Virus record (IMG/VR): IMGVR_UViG_3300030118_005809
Span: 1 to 20,788 of that record
DNA: 20,788 bases
Source: a virus
Reading direction: 5' to 3' (one strand)
The position numbers and the translations under genes were made by a program. The notes below the pieces were generated by a model that did no database searches, was not told the DNA's origin, and saw only the letters and a program-made list of their open reading frames with translations. Numbering within the stretch: position 1 is the stretch's first letter; the number at the start of each line of letters is the position of its first letter. Shown here in pieces: positions 1 through 4,996 of the stretch.

Positions 1-4
1 CTGC

Positions 5-127
5 TCACTTCTTGCTCTTGCGCTTGTTTGTGGCTGTGCGTTGTCCTCGTTTGGGCTTGCTCGGCTTCTTCTTTTTGTTGTTGTTCATCATCTTTTTGAC
101 TGTACTCTTTCGTGTTGATTTGTGCAT
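5..127 (-). CDS. Tiny Lys/Arg-rich basic protein (40 aa)
   Basis: Reading the minus strand from ATG at 127 gives a 40-residue ORF ending in TGA at 5-7. A perfect GGAGGT (131-136) lies four bases upstream of the ATG, which is the best ribosome binding site in the left end. The product begins MHKSTRKSTVKKMM and has about 14 Lys and 4 Arg, with a KKKK run at residues 18-21, one Gly, no Cys and almost no hydrophobic residues. It is probably disordered and nucleic-acid binding, but no family is recognised. A TATAAT at 156-151 with TTGCAC at 179-174 (17-bp spacer) gives it its own promoter, divergent from the gene at 195. Function is unknown; a role in DNA or RNA binding is inference from charge only. 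Confidence 0.72.
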   Translation of the reverse strand: MHKSTRKSTVKKMMNNNKKKKPSKPKRGQRTATNKRKSKK

Positions 128-143
128 ATTACCTCCGGAATGC

Positions 144-179
144 TGCTATAATTATACTGATATGATATACAATGTGCAA
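144..179. promoter_or_regulatory. Overlapping divergent promoters
   Basis: On the plus strand an extended -10 (TGCTATAAT, 144-152) points to the gene at 195. On the minus strand TATAAT (156-151) with TTGCAC (179-174), spacer 17, points to the gene at 127. The two -10 hexamers share bases 151-152, so polymerase cannot occupy both at once. The assignment comes from consensus matching only. Confidence 0.55.
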
Positions 180-194
180 CAAAACGAGGAAAAT

Positions 195-563
195 ATGCCA
201 AAATACAAAGTCCCACAGAACATAGTCAAGATTGCACAGCGCGCGATCGATTACAATCTTTCTCTTCCAATGTCACGAAGAGCTGCATACAAAGACGAAG
301 GAAAGAAGCGAGTGCCAGGAACCGGAATGCGAACCGCTCGACGTCTGGCAAGCGGAGCAATCGACGAGCAACAGATGATTCTCATGCGTGCATGGTTTGC
401 TCGTCATGCTGAGTCGCCCGGCGAAAAGAAAGCACGACAAGACAGAACCAGCAAAGCGTCTATCGCTTGGCGTCTCTGGGGATCAAATGAGGCTCGAAGG
501 TGGGTCACATCAAGACTACGAGAGTTTGAGAGAGCCAGAGAAAAGAAGAAGAGCCGAGAATAA
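195..563 (+). CDS. Stand-alone FARH/WxLWG module protein (122 aa)
   Basis: The open frame extends upstream to 12, but ATG at 195 is chosen because AGGA (187-190) sits just before it, a promoter lies at 144-152, and the upstream part overlaps the minus-strand gene at 5-127. The protein is basic. It has PGTGMRTARRLASG near residues 44-57, then MRAWFARH, then SKASIAWRLWGSNEARRW. This order (Gly/Thr-rich turn, ARxLASG, MxxYFARH, SxxxIAWxLWGGDxxRxW) matches from memory a module of unknown function often attached to phage protease or capsid-related proteins such as XkdF-like ones. Here it stands alone. It is the only rightward gene of the left end and stops inside a bidirectional terminator. Function unknown; module recognition is moderately sure. 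Confidence 0.75.
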   Translation: MPKYKVPQNIVKIAQRAIDYNLSLPMSRRAAYKDEGKKRVPGTGMRTARRLASGAIDEQQMILMRAWFARHAESPGEKKARQDRTSKASIAWRLWGSNEARRWVTSRLREFERAREKKKSRE

Positions 564-577
564 TCTCGGCTCTTTGC
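548..577. terminator. Bidirectional terminator between convergent genes
   Basis: GAGCCGAG (551-558) pairs with CTCGGCTC (565-572) around a six-base loop. It is preceded by an A-rich run and followed by TTT, so it can act in both directions. The stop codon TAA (561-563) of the rightward gene lies in the loop. The leftward gene ends at 596. Confidence 0.75.
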
Positions 578-595
578 TCTTCTTGGTTGTTGTCA

Positions 596-1000
596 TTATG
601 CTGTGATTCCGAGTACTGCATTGCGGATCAGGTTTGCAAGGAGAGCAGCTTGATGTCCTTTAAGAGTGCTGCTCTTGCTGGGACGGAAGCAGTCAAGGCG
701 AGGAGTCTTCTGTGTGTAGTATACAAGATCCTCAGCAGCAAGAACAACGTCGAAAAGATTATTGAGTACTTCTTCTGTGTTGTCAATGTCCTCATCGATG
801 AGAAGAGCTCTGAGTGCTCCAGAGATAGCAGTCTTTGCGATTCCTGCCTCTGTAAGATAAGTGATTACTTCTTGTGAAGGGTACCAAGTGGCAAAGTCTG
901 CAAGAGTGAAAAGAGGAACTGCTTCGATTGTTTCTTCTTTCTCTTCTACGATTACTGCTGAGAAGTCAAAGTCTGCGTCAAGGTCAAAAAAGTTTTTCAT
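596..1000 (-). CDS. Acidic orphan protein behind the strongest promoter (134 aa)
   Basis: ATG at 1000 is preferred over in-frame ATGs upstream because GGAG lies seven bases before it and the predicted transcript starts near 1027, after the earlier candidate at 1045. The N-terminal 30 residues are very acidic (MKNFFDLDADFDF, then EEKEE), followed by a helical domain with alternating hydrophobic residues and a basic stretch near residue 105 (TPRLDCFRPSKSSTLKGH). No signal peptide, membrane segment or known motif was seen, and I do not recognise the family. A perfect sigma70 promoter with an A/T-rich upstream tract suggests very high early expression. A host-takeover or DNA-mimic role would fit this but is only inference. 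Confidence 0.82.
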   Translation of the reverse strand: MKNFFDLDADFDFSAVIVEEKEETIEAVPLFTLADFATWYPSQEVITYLTEAGIAKTAISGALRALLIDEDIDNTEEVLNNLFDVVLAAEDLVYYTQKTPRLDCFRPSKSSTLKGHQAALLANLIRNAVLGITA

Positions 1001-1010
1001 GTTGTCTCCG

Positions 1011-1034
1011 TTTGTTGTTGTCATCATGTAAACA
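1011..1034 (-). repeat. 24-nt leader repeat, copy 1
   Basis: These 24 bases are identical to 1827-1850. On the transcribed strand the copy starts TGTTTACATGATGACAAC and runs through ACAACAAA to just before the GGAG ribosome binding site. In both places it forms the start of a transcript leader. Confidence 0.9.
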
Positions 1035-1095
1035 TTATATGGCACGCTTATTCTGTTGTCAAGTTGAAAACATAAAATAAATTAAAATATTTTTA
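1034..1095 (-). promoter_or_regulatory. Consensus sigma70 promoter with UP-like A/T tract
   Basis: On the minus strand TTGACA (1062-1057), a 17-bp spacer and TATAAT (1039-1034) match the consensus in all 12 positions. Just upstream (about 1067-1095) is a nearly pure A/T stretch in the position of an UP element. It drives the gene at 1000. The 24 bases at 1034-1011 recur at the promoter near 1850. Confidence 0.88.
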
Positions 1096-1107
1096 CAGAG
1101 CAGAGAA

Positions 1108-1287
1108 TCAATCCTGATCAGAGTCTCCGTCGTCTTGCAATACTTCGACGAGCATCCCGACAAGCTCGATATATATCTCCACCAGTGCAAGCTTTCTCTC
1201 GTCTATGATGCCGAGCTTCTCTTGTCGTTTGATGGCAAGCGTGAGAGCCGTCAACTTTTTCGTTAATATGTTCAGCTCTGCTCTCAT
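1108..1287 (-). CDS. Small helical protein with acidic tail (59 aa)
   Basis: ATG at 1287 is chosen because AGGAG lies seven bases upstream and the promoter's -10 is at 1317-1312; the longer frame to 1371 would start upstream of that promoter and run through a terminator hairpin. The sequence MRAELNILTKKLTALTLAIK continues as a Leu/Ile-rich amphipathic helix suited to coiled-coil or dimer formation, and it ends in an acidic DDGDSDQD tail. No domain is recognised. It sits alone between two promoters and is probably an early phage protein of unknown role. Confidence 0.7.
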   Translation of the reverse strand: MRAELNILTKKLTALTLAIKRQEKLGIIDERKLALVEIYIELVGMLVEVLQDDGDSDQD

Positions 1288-1311
1288 CGTCTGCTCCTGT
1301 GAGACGCTGAC

Positions 1312-1320
1312 AGTATAACA
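1312..1320 (-). promoter_or_regulatory. Extended -10 promoter beside a terminator
   Basis: TGTTATACT (1320-1312) is an extended -10 for the gene at 1287. A TTGACT (1343-1338) lies upstream, but its 20-bp spacer is too long, so activity would rest on the extended -10. The TTGACT falls in the loop of the terminator at 1326-1356. Confidence 0.5.
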
Positions 1321-1356
1321 TAAAAGAAGCCCGGGCAAGTCAATGTTCCGGGCTTC
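1321..1356 (-). terminator. Intrinsic terminator after the 1814-1384 gene cluster
   Basis: On the minus strand GAAGCCCGG (1356-1348) pairs perfectly with CCGGGCTTC (1334-1326) around a 13-base loop and is followed by TTTTA. It lies 28 bases after the stop of the membrane protein gene and just upstream of the next gene's -10. Confidence 0.75.
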
Positions 1357-1383
1357 AGTAGGGTGTGTCAAAGTCTGTATATC

Positions 1384-1506
1384 TTAATCATCTTTGTCTG
1401 TGTCGGCAAGTGATAAAAGGACAGGAAGTGAAAGAAATACTCCGATTGTCATACAGATGATGATGAAAGGACGCGCAGCTTGTCCCAAGTCGATTATGGT
1501 TTGCAT
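1384..1506 (-). CDS. Single-span small membrane protein (40 aa)
   Basis: ATG at 1506 is preceded by GGGAG at seven bases. The protein MQTIIDLGQAARPFIIICMT continues with a hydrophobic segment from about residue 13 to 34, then ends DTDKDD. It is therefore a one-pass membrane peptide with a short polar N-terminus and an acidic C-terminus. Its start overlaps the end of the 44-residue gene by 13 bases in another frame, which indicates coupled translation. No family is recognised. Small membrane proteins in phage early regions can act in superinfection exclusion or host membrane effects; that is a guess here. Confidence 0.7.
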   Translation of the reverse strand: MQTIIDLGQAARPFIIICMTIGVFLSLPVLLSLADTDKDD

Positions 1507-1628
1507 TGTGCGCTCCCAGCTGCAAGAAGCTCGAGTGTTGTTGTCTTTCCGTATCTGCTGACAAGTTTTCGATATGCTCTCTCGTCTCCGGATAGTGCTT
1601 TGTATACCAAGTGTTTTACGTTGATCAT
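1494..1628 (-). CDS. Small unknown protein (44 aa)
   Basis: ATG at 1628 follows AGGAG by seven bases, with an ACAACA tract just upstream of the site. The ORF ends in TAA at 1494-1496. The product (MINVKHLVYKALSGDERAYR, then KLVSRYGKTTTLELLAAGSA, ending QCKP) is basic and mostly helical. I do not recognise it. It is the middle gene of a three-gene unit starting at 1814. The spacing to the upstream stop (1644) is 15 bases. Confidence 0.68.
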   Translation of the reverse strand: MINVKHLVYKALSGDERAYRKLVSRYGKTTTLELLAAGSAQCKP

Positions 1629-1643
1629 GATAGTCTCCTGTTG

Positions 1644-1814
1644 TTATTTGGTTGCTTTGTTGGCTGTATATACATTGCATTTATCAAGTAAAAGATATGC
1701 TTTGTTGAGTCTTTCTACCTTCAATCGAAGAGCGTTTTTGTCAACGTTCTCGTCTGCAATAAGATTTTTGAGTTCTGTTTCAAGTCTTTTAATCATTTTG
1801 TCTATTGGTCGCAT
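1644..1814 (-). CDS. Small helical, coiled-coil-like protein (56 aa)
   Basis: The frame is open further upstream to 2012, but ATG at 1814 is chosen: GGAG lies eight bases before it and the promoter at 1876-1848 would put the transcript start near 1841. The sequence begins MRPIDKMIKRLETELKNLIA and continues with heptad-like Leu/Ile spacing to about residue 43. It is probably a helical dimer. No known family. It is first in a unit with the 44-aa protein and the 40-aa membrane protein, ending at the terminator at 1321-1356. Confidence 0.75.
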   Translation of the reverse strand: MRPIDKMIKRLETELKNLIADENVDKNALRLKVERLNKAYLLLDKCNVYTANKATK

Positions 1815-1826
1815 GATGTTTTCTCC

Positions 1827-1850
1827 TTTGTTGTTGTCATCATGTAAACA
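1827..1850 (-). repeat. 24-nt leader repeat, copy 2
   Basis: Identical over 24 bases to 1011-1034 and in the same orientation and position: it begins at the -10 element and ends directly before GGAG. Confidence 0.9.
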
Positions 1851-1876
1851 ATATCCGATTGTTTTCGATGCGTCAA
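1848..1876 (-). promoter_or_regulatory. Sigma70 promoter for the small-gene unit at 1814
   Basis: TTGACG (1876-1871), a 17-bp spacer and TATTGT (1853-1848) on the minus strand. It is weaker than the 1062-1034 promoter but shares the same transcript leader. Confidence 0.7.
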
Positions 1877-2060
1877 CAAAATAATGCATTTTTATTGATT
1901 TTTCTGGTCGAAAGTTGGACGCGTCCACCTTTGGCCACCTTCTGGCCCAGCTTCTGACTTTTCGATAATCTAGGTTGTATGTACCTTTTCGACGTGCGTC
2001 CACGAAGTCCACTCTTTTTCTTCAAATCTTTCTGAGAAAAAGTAATTATAAAGTTTATAG

Positions 2061-2078
2061 AAAAAGCCCGGGCTTTTT
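2061..2078. terminator. Perfect palindrome, possible second terminator
   Basis: AAAAAGCCC followed by GGGCTTTTT is an 18-base perfect palindrome. As a hairpin it would end in a T-run in either direction. It follows the stronger terminator at 2089-2114 on the minus strand. Confidence 0.5.
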
Positions 2079-2088
2079 GAGACACAAT

Positions 2089-2114
2089 AAAAAAACCTCG
2101 GATATACCGAGGTT
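2089..2114 (-). terminator. Intrinsic terminator of the replication block
   Basis: On the minus strand AACCTCGG pairs with CCGAGGTT (2114-2107 with 2101-2094) around a five-base loop, followed directly by a T-run (2093-2089). It lies 45 bases after the stop of the helicase C-terminal gene. Confidence 0.85.
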
Positions 2115-2158
2115 ATTGACGATTTAGAAGGTGGCCCAGAAGGTGGCCCGTCCAAGTT

Positions 2159-2557
2159 TTACTTTGACACTGGCCACCAGCCGCGAACACGTTTTTCAGT
2201 GTCTGGATCTTTCTTTCGTGCGTACTCGTATCCGTTAGACTGAAGAATGTCATTGATGATGTTTTGATTCTGGCGCGTAGACTTCTCGAGGTGTTTCACG
2301 TTGTGTCTTTGCTTCTTGTTCTGATAGTATTCTGAAGCGTTGTCTTCTTCGGGAGGCTTGTACAGCTCTTCGATGATTCTTGCTGTCGTTATGGGAGCCT
2401 TCAGACGCTCGGCAATGTCAAGGACTGCATCTGTCAAAGGATGCGGATCTGTGAAGTCTTGCGCGCTCTGCTCGCGCAGCTTCTCTTCTTCGTCTGTAAG
2501 ATACCATTGTCCGCGCTCTATAATCTTTTGTAGTTGTTCATTTGATAGATGTTTCAT
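2159..2557 (-). CDS. C-terminal part of VapE-type helicase as a separate gene (132 aa)
   Basis: ATG at 2557 has AGGA seven bases upstream. It starts eight bases after the helicase stop, in a different frame. Residues 14-40 (ERGQWYLTDEEEKLREQSAQ, then DFTDPHP) look like the segment that normally follows the ATPase core in VapE-family proteins (Gly-x-x-Trp-x-Leu, acidic helix, Gln-x-x-x-D-x-x-DP). Residues 50-130 resemble a winged-helix tail ending RVRGWWPVSK. So the helicase appears split into core and C-terminal domain, each with its own start. It probably works together with the upstream protein on DNA. Assignment rests on motif order; an unrelated small DNA-binding protein is the alternative. 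Confidence 0.7.
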   Translation of the reverse strand: MKHLSNEQLQKIIERGQWYLTDEEEKLREQSAQDFTDPHPLTDAVLDIAERLKAPITTARIIEELYKPPEEDNASEYYQNKKQRHNVKHLEKSTRQNQNIINDILQSNGYEYARKKDPDTEKRVRGWWPVSK

Positions 2558-2565
2558 GTTGTTTC

Positions 2566-3597
2566 CTATTTCTTTGTGTTGCGTGTTCTTAGTTCTTTGA
2601 TTGCTGCTTCTCGTTGATCGTAGTAATAAATAACTTCAGACCAGATCAGAGACAGATCCTTCTTGAGCTTTGCGATGTCGATCTTCTTCTTTCCAAGGTC
2701 CACACACCAGAAGCGACGAGAGCCTGTCGCGTCGTGCAAGACGTTCTTCTTGTTGGTCGTTGCTACGAATACAGTCCGACGAGGGAACTTTTCATTGGCT
2801 CGCTTGTACGGGAGCCGTACATCATCGATCTTTCTGGTGAGGAATGCCTTCTCAACTTCGACAGACTTTGATCGTCTCGCCAGCTCTTGGATCTCATAGA
2901 TCAGTTTTCCTTGTATCGATTGGACCGCTTCTTTGTACTTGTCCATACTCAGCTCGGAGTCTCCGAAGTATGTAGAGCCGAACACAGCAAAGAAGCAAAG
3001 AATCTCTAATGCAGTACTCTTCCCGATTCCTTGTCCTCCGTACAAGACGAGCGTCGTGTCGACTTTGACAGGATTCTGGATTGTAGCGTGCGCCCGGGCA
3101 ACGACAGACAGCAAGAAGCGAGCCGAGTATGACTGATTAATCTTCGTGTCTTCAGCTCCGAGATAGTCGATCAAGAATCTGTGTGCTCGTCTTGGATGCT
3201 TCTTTGGGTCCCACTGGCCGCGAAGAGATTCGAAGTGATCAAGTATCGGATTGAAGCGATTCTCCTTTGCGACGAGCTCGACTGCGGACCATACTTTGTC
3301 AGCTGTGAATGCAACTCCCCATCGGTCTTCGCACTTAAGTCGGATAGAATCGATGTGATAGTCTGATATGCGCTCGTTAACATCTTGGTCATTCTGCCAG
3401 AACACCAGCTGAGCGAAGTCATCGTACCGGGCGCGACCTTGGAAAAGAGGATAATGTCTCAGCAGCTGCGTCACGTTGAACAGACTAGCGAGCACGCGAT
3501 CTCCCGAGTCTGTTCTGCGTACGCGGATCTCAAAGCCGAGATTCTGAAGAGCGACGATGCGCGCGTCCTGATTGTGTAATCTTTGTGTATTTGTCAT
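2566..3597 (-). CDS. VapE/VirE-family P-loop replicative helicase core (343 aa)
   Basis: ATG at 3597 has AGGAG upstream. Motifs in order: N-terminal DNA-associated region (1-170), Walker A GGQGIGKST (187-195), acidic Walker-B-like LIYEIQEL (232-239), the family-typical KSVEVEKAFLTRKIDDVRLPY (244-264, with RLPY), FPRRTVFVATTN (271-282) and TGSRRFW (291-297) with an Arg-finger candidate. These are the hallmarks of phage VapE ATPases, which act as replicative helicases with an adjacent primase. The protein stops soon after RRFW, earlier than usual; the missing C-terminal part is encoded by the next gene. The primase gene lies 18 bases upstream. Confidence 0.92.
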   Translation of the reverse strand: MTNTQRLHNQDARIVALQNLGFEIRVRRTDSGDRVLASLFNVTQLLRHYPLFQGRARYDDFAQLVFWQNDQDVNERISDYHIDSIRLKCEDRWGVAFTADKVWSAVELVAKENRFNPILDHFESLRGQWDPKKHPRRAHRFLIDYLGAEDTKINQSYSARFLLSVVARAHATIQNPVKVDTTLVLYGGQGIGKSTALEILCFFAVFGSTYFGDSELSMDKYKEAVQSIQGKLIYEIQELARRSKSVEVEKAFLTRKIDDVRLPYKRANEKFPRRTVFVATTNKKNVLHDATGSRRFWCVDLGKKKIDIAKLKKDLSLIWSEVIYYYDQREAAIKELRTRNTKK

Positions 3598-3615
3598 TTT
3601 AGTCTCCTGTGTTGT

Positions 3616-4539
3616 TTAAAGTGTGTAGCCGTTGATCTCTGCAAGGTATCCAACAGAGTCTTTCCAATTGCATGATTCTCTGTGATTGCAGTACGCAGAA
3701 GGATACCGAGTCGGGTCAATATAAAAGTATGTGCAATCATTCAAGCGACATCGCGGACAATTCCAAAGCACAGCGCGCTCTCCAGACTTGCCGCCTTTGA
3801 TAGTTGCTCCGAGCCAAAGCGCAAAGGTTCTTCGGGCTGCTGGGTCGTTGCGTAGAAGTGTATACATGTGTCGCCTCTTGTCGGAGTGCGAGACATTCTT
3901 TCCGAGCTTCTTTCGATTCTGTTCTGCTCGTCTCAGTCTCTCCTCTTGCTCTTTTCGTCTGCGCTCCATCTCTATCTTGTATTTCGCTTCTTCGTCCTGT
4001 GCACGTCCTTCCCAGTCAAGAATCTTGCCTGTGTTCGAAGTCTCCCACCAGTCGTCAGTATGATAGCCAACATAATACGCCCGAGCCGCATCCTTTGCTG
4101 ACTCATCAAACCGGGCGTTATCCATCTTCGAAAAGACCTCGTTGAACCAAGTACGAAGCGCGCGATAATAAAATGTCCATTGCTCCCCGGGAACATCATT
4201 GGCAAGAGGCAAGACGATTCGAAATCGATGATTGTTGTGTGTGTGAGATACTGATGTATGTAAGTAGCTTTGCACGTCTCGGACCATGAGATTAGCACCG
4301 GCTTGTCCAAAGGTGATTGAGTCGTCTATGTCGAGAACAAGACATGACAGCTTTGTCACATTCTCGTTTGCTCTCTTTCCTTGGAAGGAAGCAGGACTCC
4401 AAGCTCCTTGTTTAATCTTTGCTACAGGTTGTCTTTCCTTGCCTAGAAACCTGCAAAGGTTTGTCCATGAGTAAGCGAGTTTAATTTGTCGATCCGGTTG
4501 ACGGATGTTGGGGAATGCGGTTATACTATAGATGCGCAT
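3616..4539 (-). CDS. AEP-like DNA primase with C-terminal zinc motif (307 aa)
   Basis: The frame opens at 4746, but ATG at 4539 is chosen because GGAG (4545-4548) sits five bases upstream and the earlier part overlaps the resolvase gene. LVLDIDDS (68-74) supplies the Asp-x-Asp of archaeo-eukaryotic primases. SVSHTHNNHRFRIVLPL (96-112) matches the second catalytic motif, and DESAKDAARAYYVGY (145-159) the third. Residues 180-215 are a charged helix. Near the C-terminus CPRC (261-264) and YCNHRESC (283-290) form a zinc-binding candidate. It would synthesise primers for the VapE helicase encoded just downstream. Having the zinc element after the catalytic domain is unusual compared with bacterial DnaG. 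Confidence 0.82.
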   Translation of the reverse strand: MRIYSITAFPNIRQPDRQIKLAYSWTNLCRFLGKERQPVAKIKQGAWSPASFQGKRANENVTKLSCLVLDIDDSITFGQAGANLMVRDVQSYLHTSVSHTHNNHRFRIVLPLANDVPGEQWTFYYRALRTWFNEVFSKMDNARFDESAKDAARAYYVGYHTDDWWETSNTGKILDWEGRAQDEEAKYKIEMERRRKEQEERLRRAEQNRKKLGKNVSHSDKRRHMYTLLRNDPAARRTFALWLGATIKGGKSGERAVLWNCPRCRLNDCTYFYIDPTRYPSAYCNHRESCNWKDSVGYLAEINGYTL

Positions 4540-4595
4540 TAGATCTCCATTGTTTGTTTGTTTCATTTTGTTTCTATGTGCCTTGTGTTGTTTTG

Positions 4596-4631
4596 AAGCC
4601 TTGGATATGGGATTATCCAAGGCTTTTTTTA
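4596..4631 (+). terminator. Strong hairpin whose T-tract faces rightward
   Basis: AAGCCTTGGAT (4596-4606) pairs with ATCCAAGGCTT (4615-4625) as an 11-bp stem with an eight-base loop, followed by a T-run on the plus strand only. All neighbouring genes run leftward, so as an intrinsic terminator it would stop antisense transcription. In the sense direction it would be a 3' hairpin overlapping the resolvase stop codon (4613-4615). Confidence 0.65.
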
Positions 4632-4996
4632 TTTTCTGCGCTGCTGACAAGAACTTCGATTTGTGGATCTTCTCCTGTCGCTGCATAGAATTTTTTCGCT
4701 GTGATGCTACAGACAACAGCATCATCAGGAATCGGGAGCGCGTCAAGAACCGCTTTGACCATGTTGTCTAAGTCTGGTCTCTTGCTGTGTATGATTCTAT
4801 CGCCTTTGCGCATGTTCTTTGGACGCTTGACGATAAACGTCAGTTCTACATGCAAAGCTCCCTCTGGGACGTGCATATCTGCAAGTCTCTCTCTCATGTC
4901 CTTGATCCATTCTCTGTATTTCACGGGATAATATACGCGTCCTTGCCTTGTCACTCTGGGACGAGGACATGCGATTGGTTCTTTGTATAGTATCAT
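4613..4996 (-). CDS. rusA: RusA-type Holliday junction resolvase (127 aa)
   Basis: ATG at 4996 overlaps the upstream stop as ATGA and follows AGGAG. The frame runs to 5020, but that start lacks a site. KRPDLDNMVKAVLDAL (72-87) carries the RusA signature: D75 and D77 with N78, then K81. DD (91-92) followed by VVCSITAKKFYA supplies the third acidic position. The length is normal for RusA (about 120). The enzyme cuts four-way junctions as a dimer during phage recombination and replication. It sits directly after a SWIM protein and before the primase. All expected catalytic residues are present. Confidence 0.92.
   Translation of the reverse strand: MILYKEPIACPRPRVTRQGRVYYPVKYREWIKDMRERLADMHVPEGALHVELTFIVKRPKNMRKGDRIIHSKRPDLDNMVKAVLDALPIPDDAVVCSITAKKFYAATGEDPQIEVLVSSAENKKSLG

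Larger units (their letters stand above)
1877..2158. other. Intergenic region with repeats; origin or regulatory candidate
   Basis: This is most of the only gene-free stretch over 300 bases (1815-2158). It contains two hairpins (2061-2078, 2089-2114), a tandem 12-nt repeat GAAGGTGGCCCA/G (2127-2150), and an inverted copy of CCAGAAGGTGGCC (2136-2148 against 1933-1945). It also has the palindrome GGACGCGTCC (1918-1927), two copies of GCGTCCAC (1921, 1996) and three TTTTCGA. Short open frames cross it (for example minus strand 1873-2085 and 1970-2155), but they lack ribosome binding sites and run through the terminators. Position beside the primase-helicase genes makes a replication origin possible; this is not shown by the sequence. 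Confidence 0.4.

Noticed and set aside
12-194. N-terminal extension of the 122-aa rightward ORF (hydrophobic, signal-like)
   Set aside because: It overlaps the well-supported leftward 40-aa gene, lies upstream of the promoter, and the ATG at 195 has a good ribosome site. The apparent hydrophobic segment is the complement of Lys-rich codons.
1873-2155. Two leftward ORFs of 61 and 70 codons in the intergenic region
   Set aside because: No ribosome sites, they run through two terminator hairpins, and their sequences reflect repeats (GPPSGPPS) and A/T-rich DNA.
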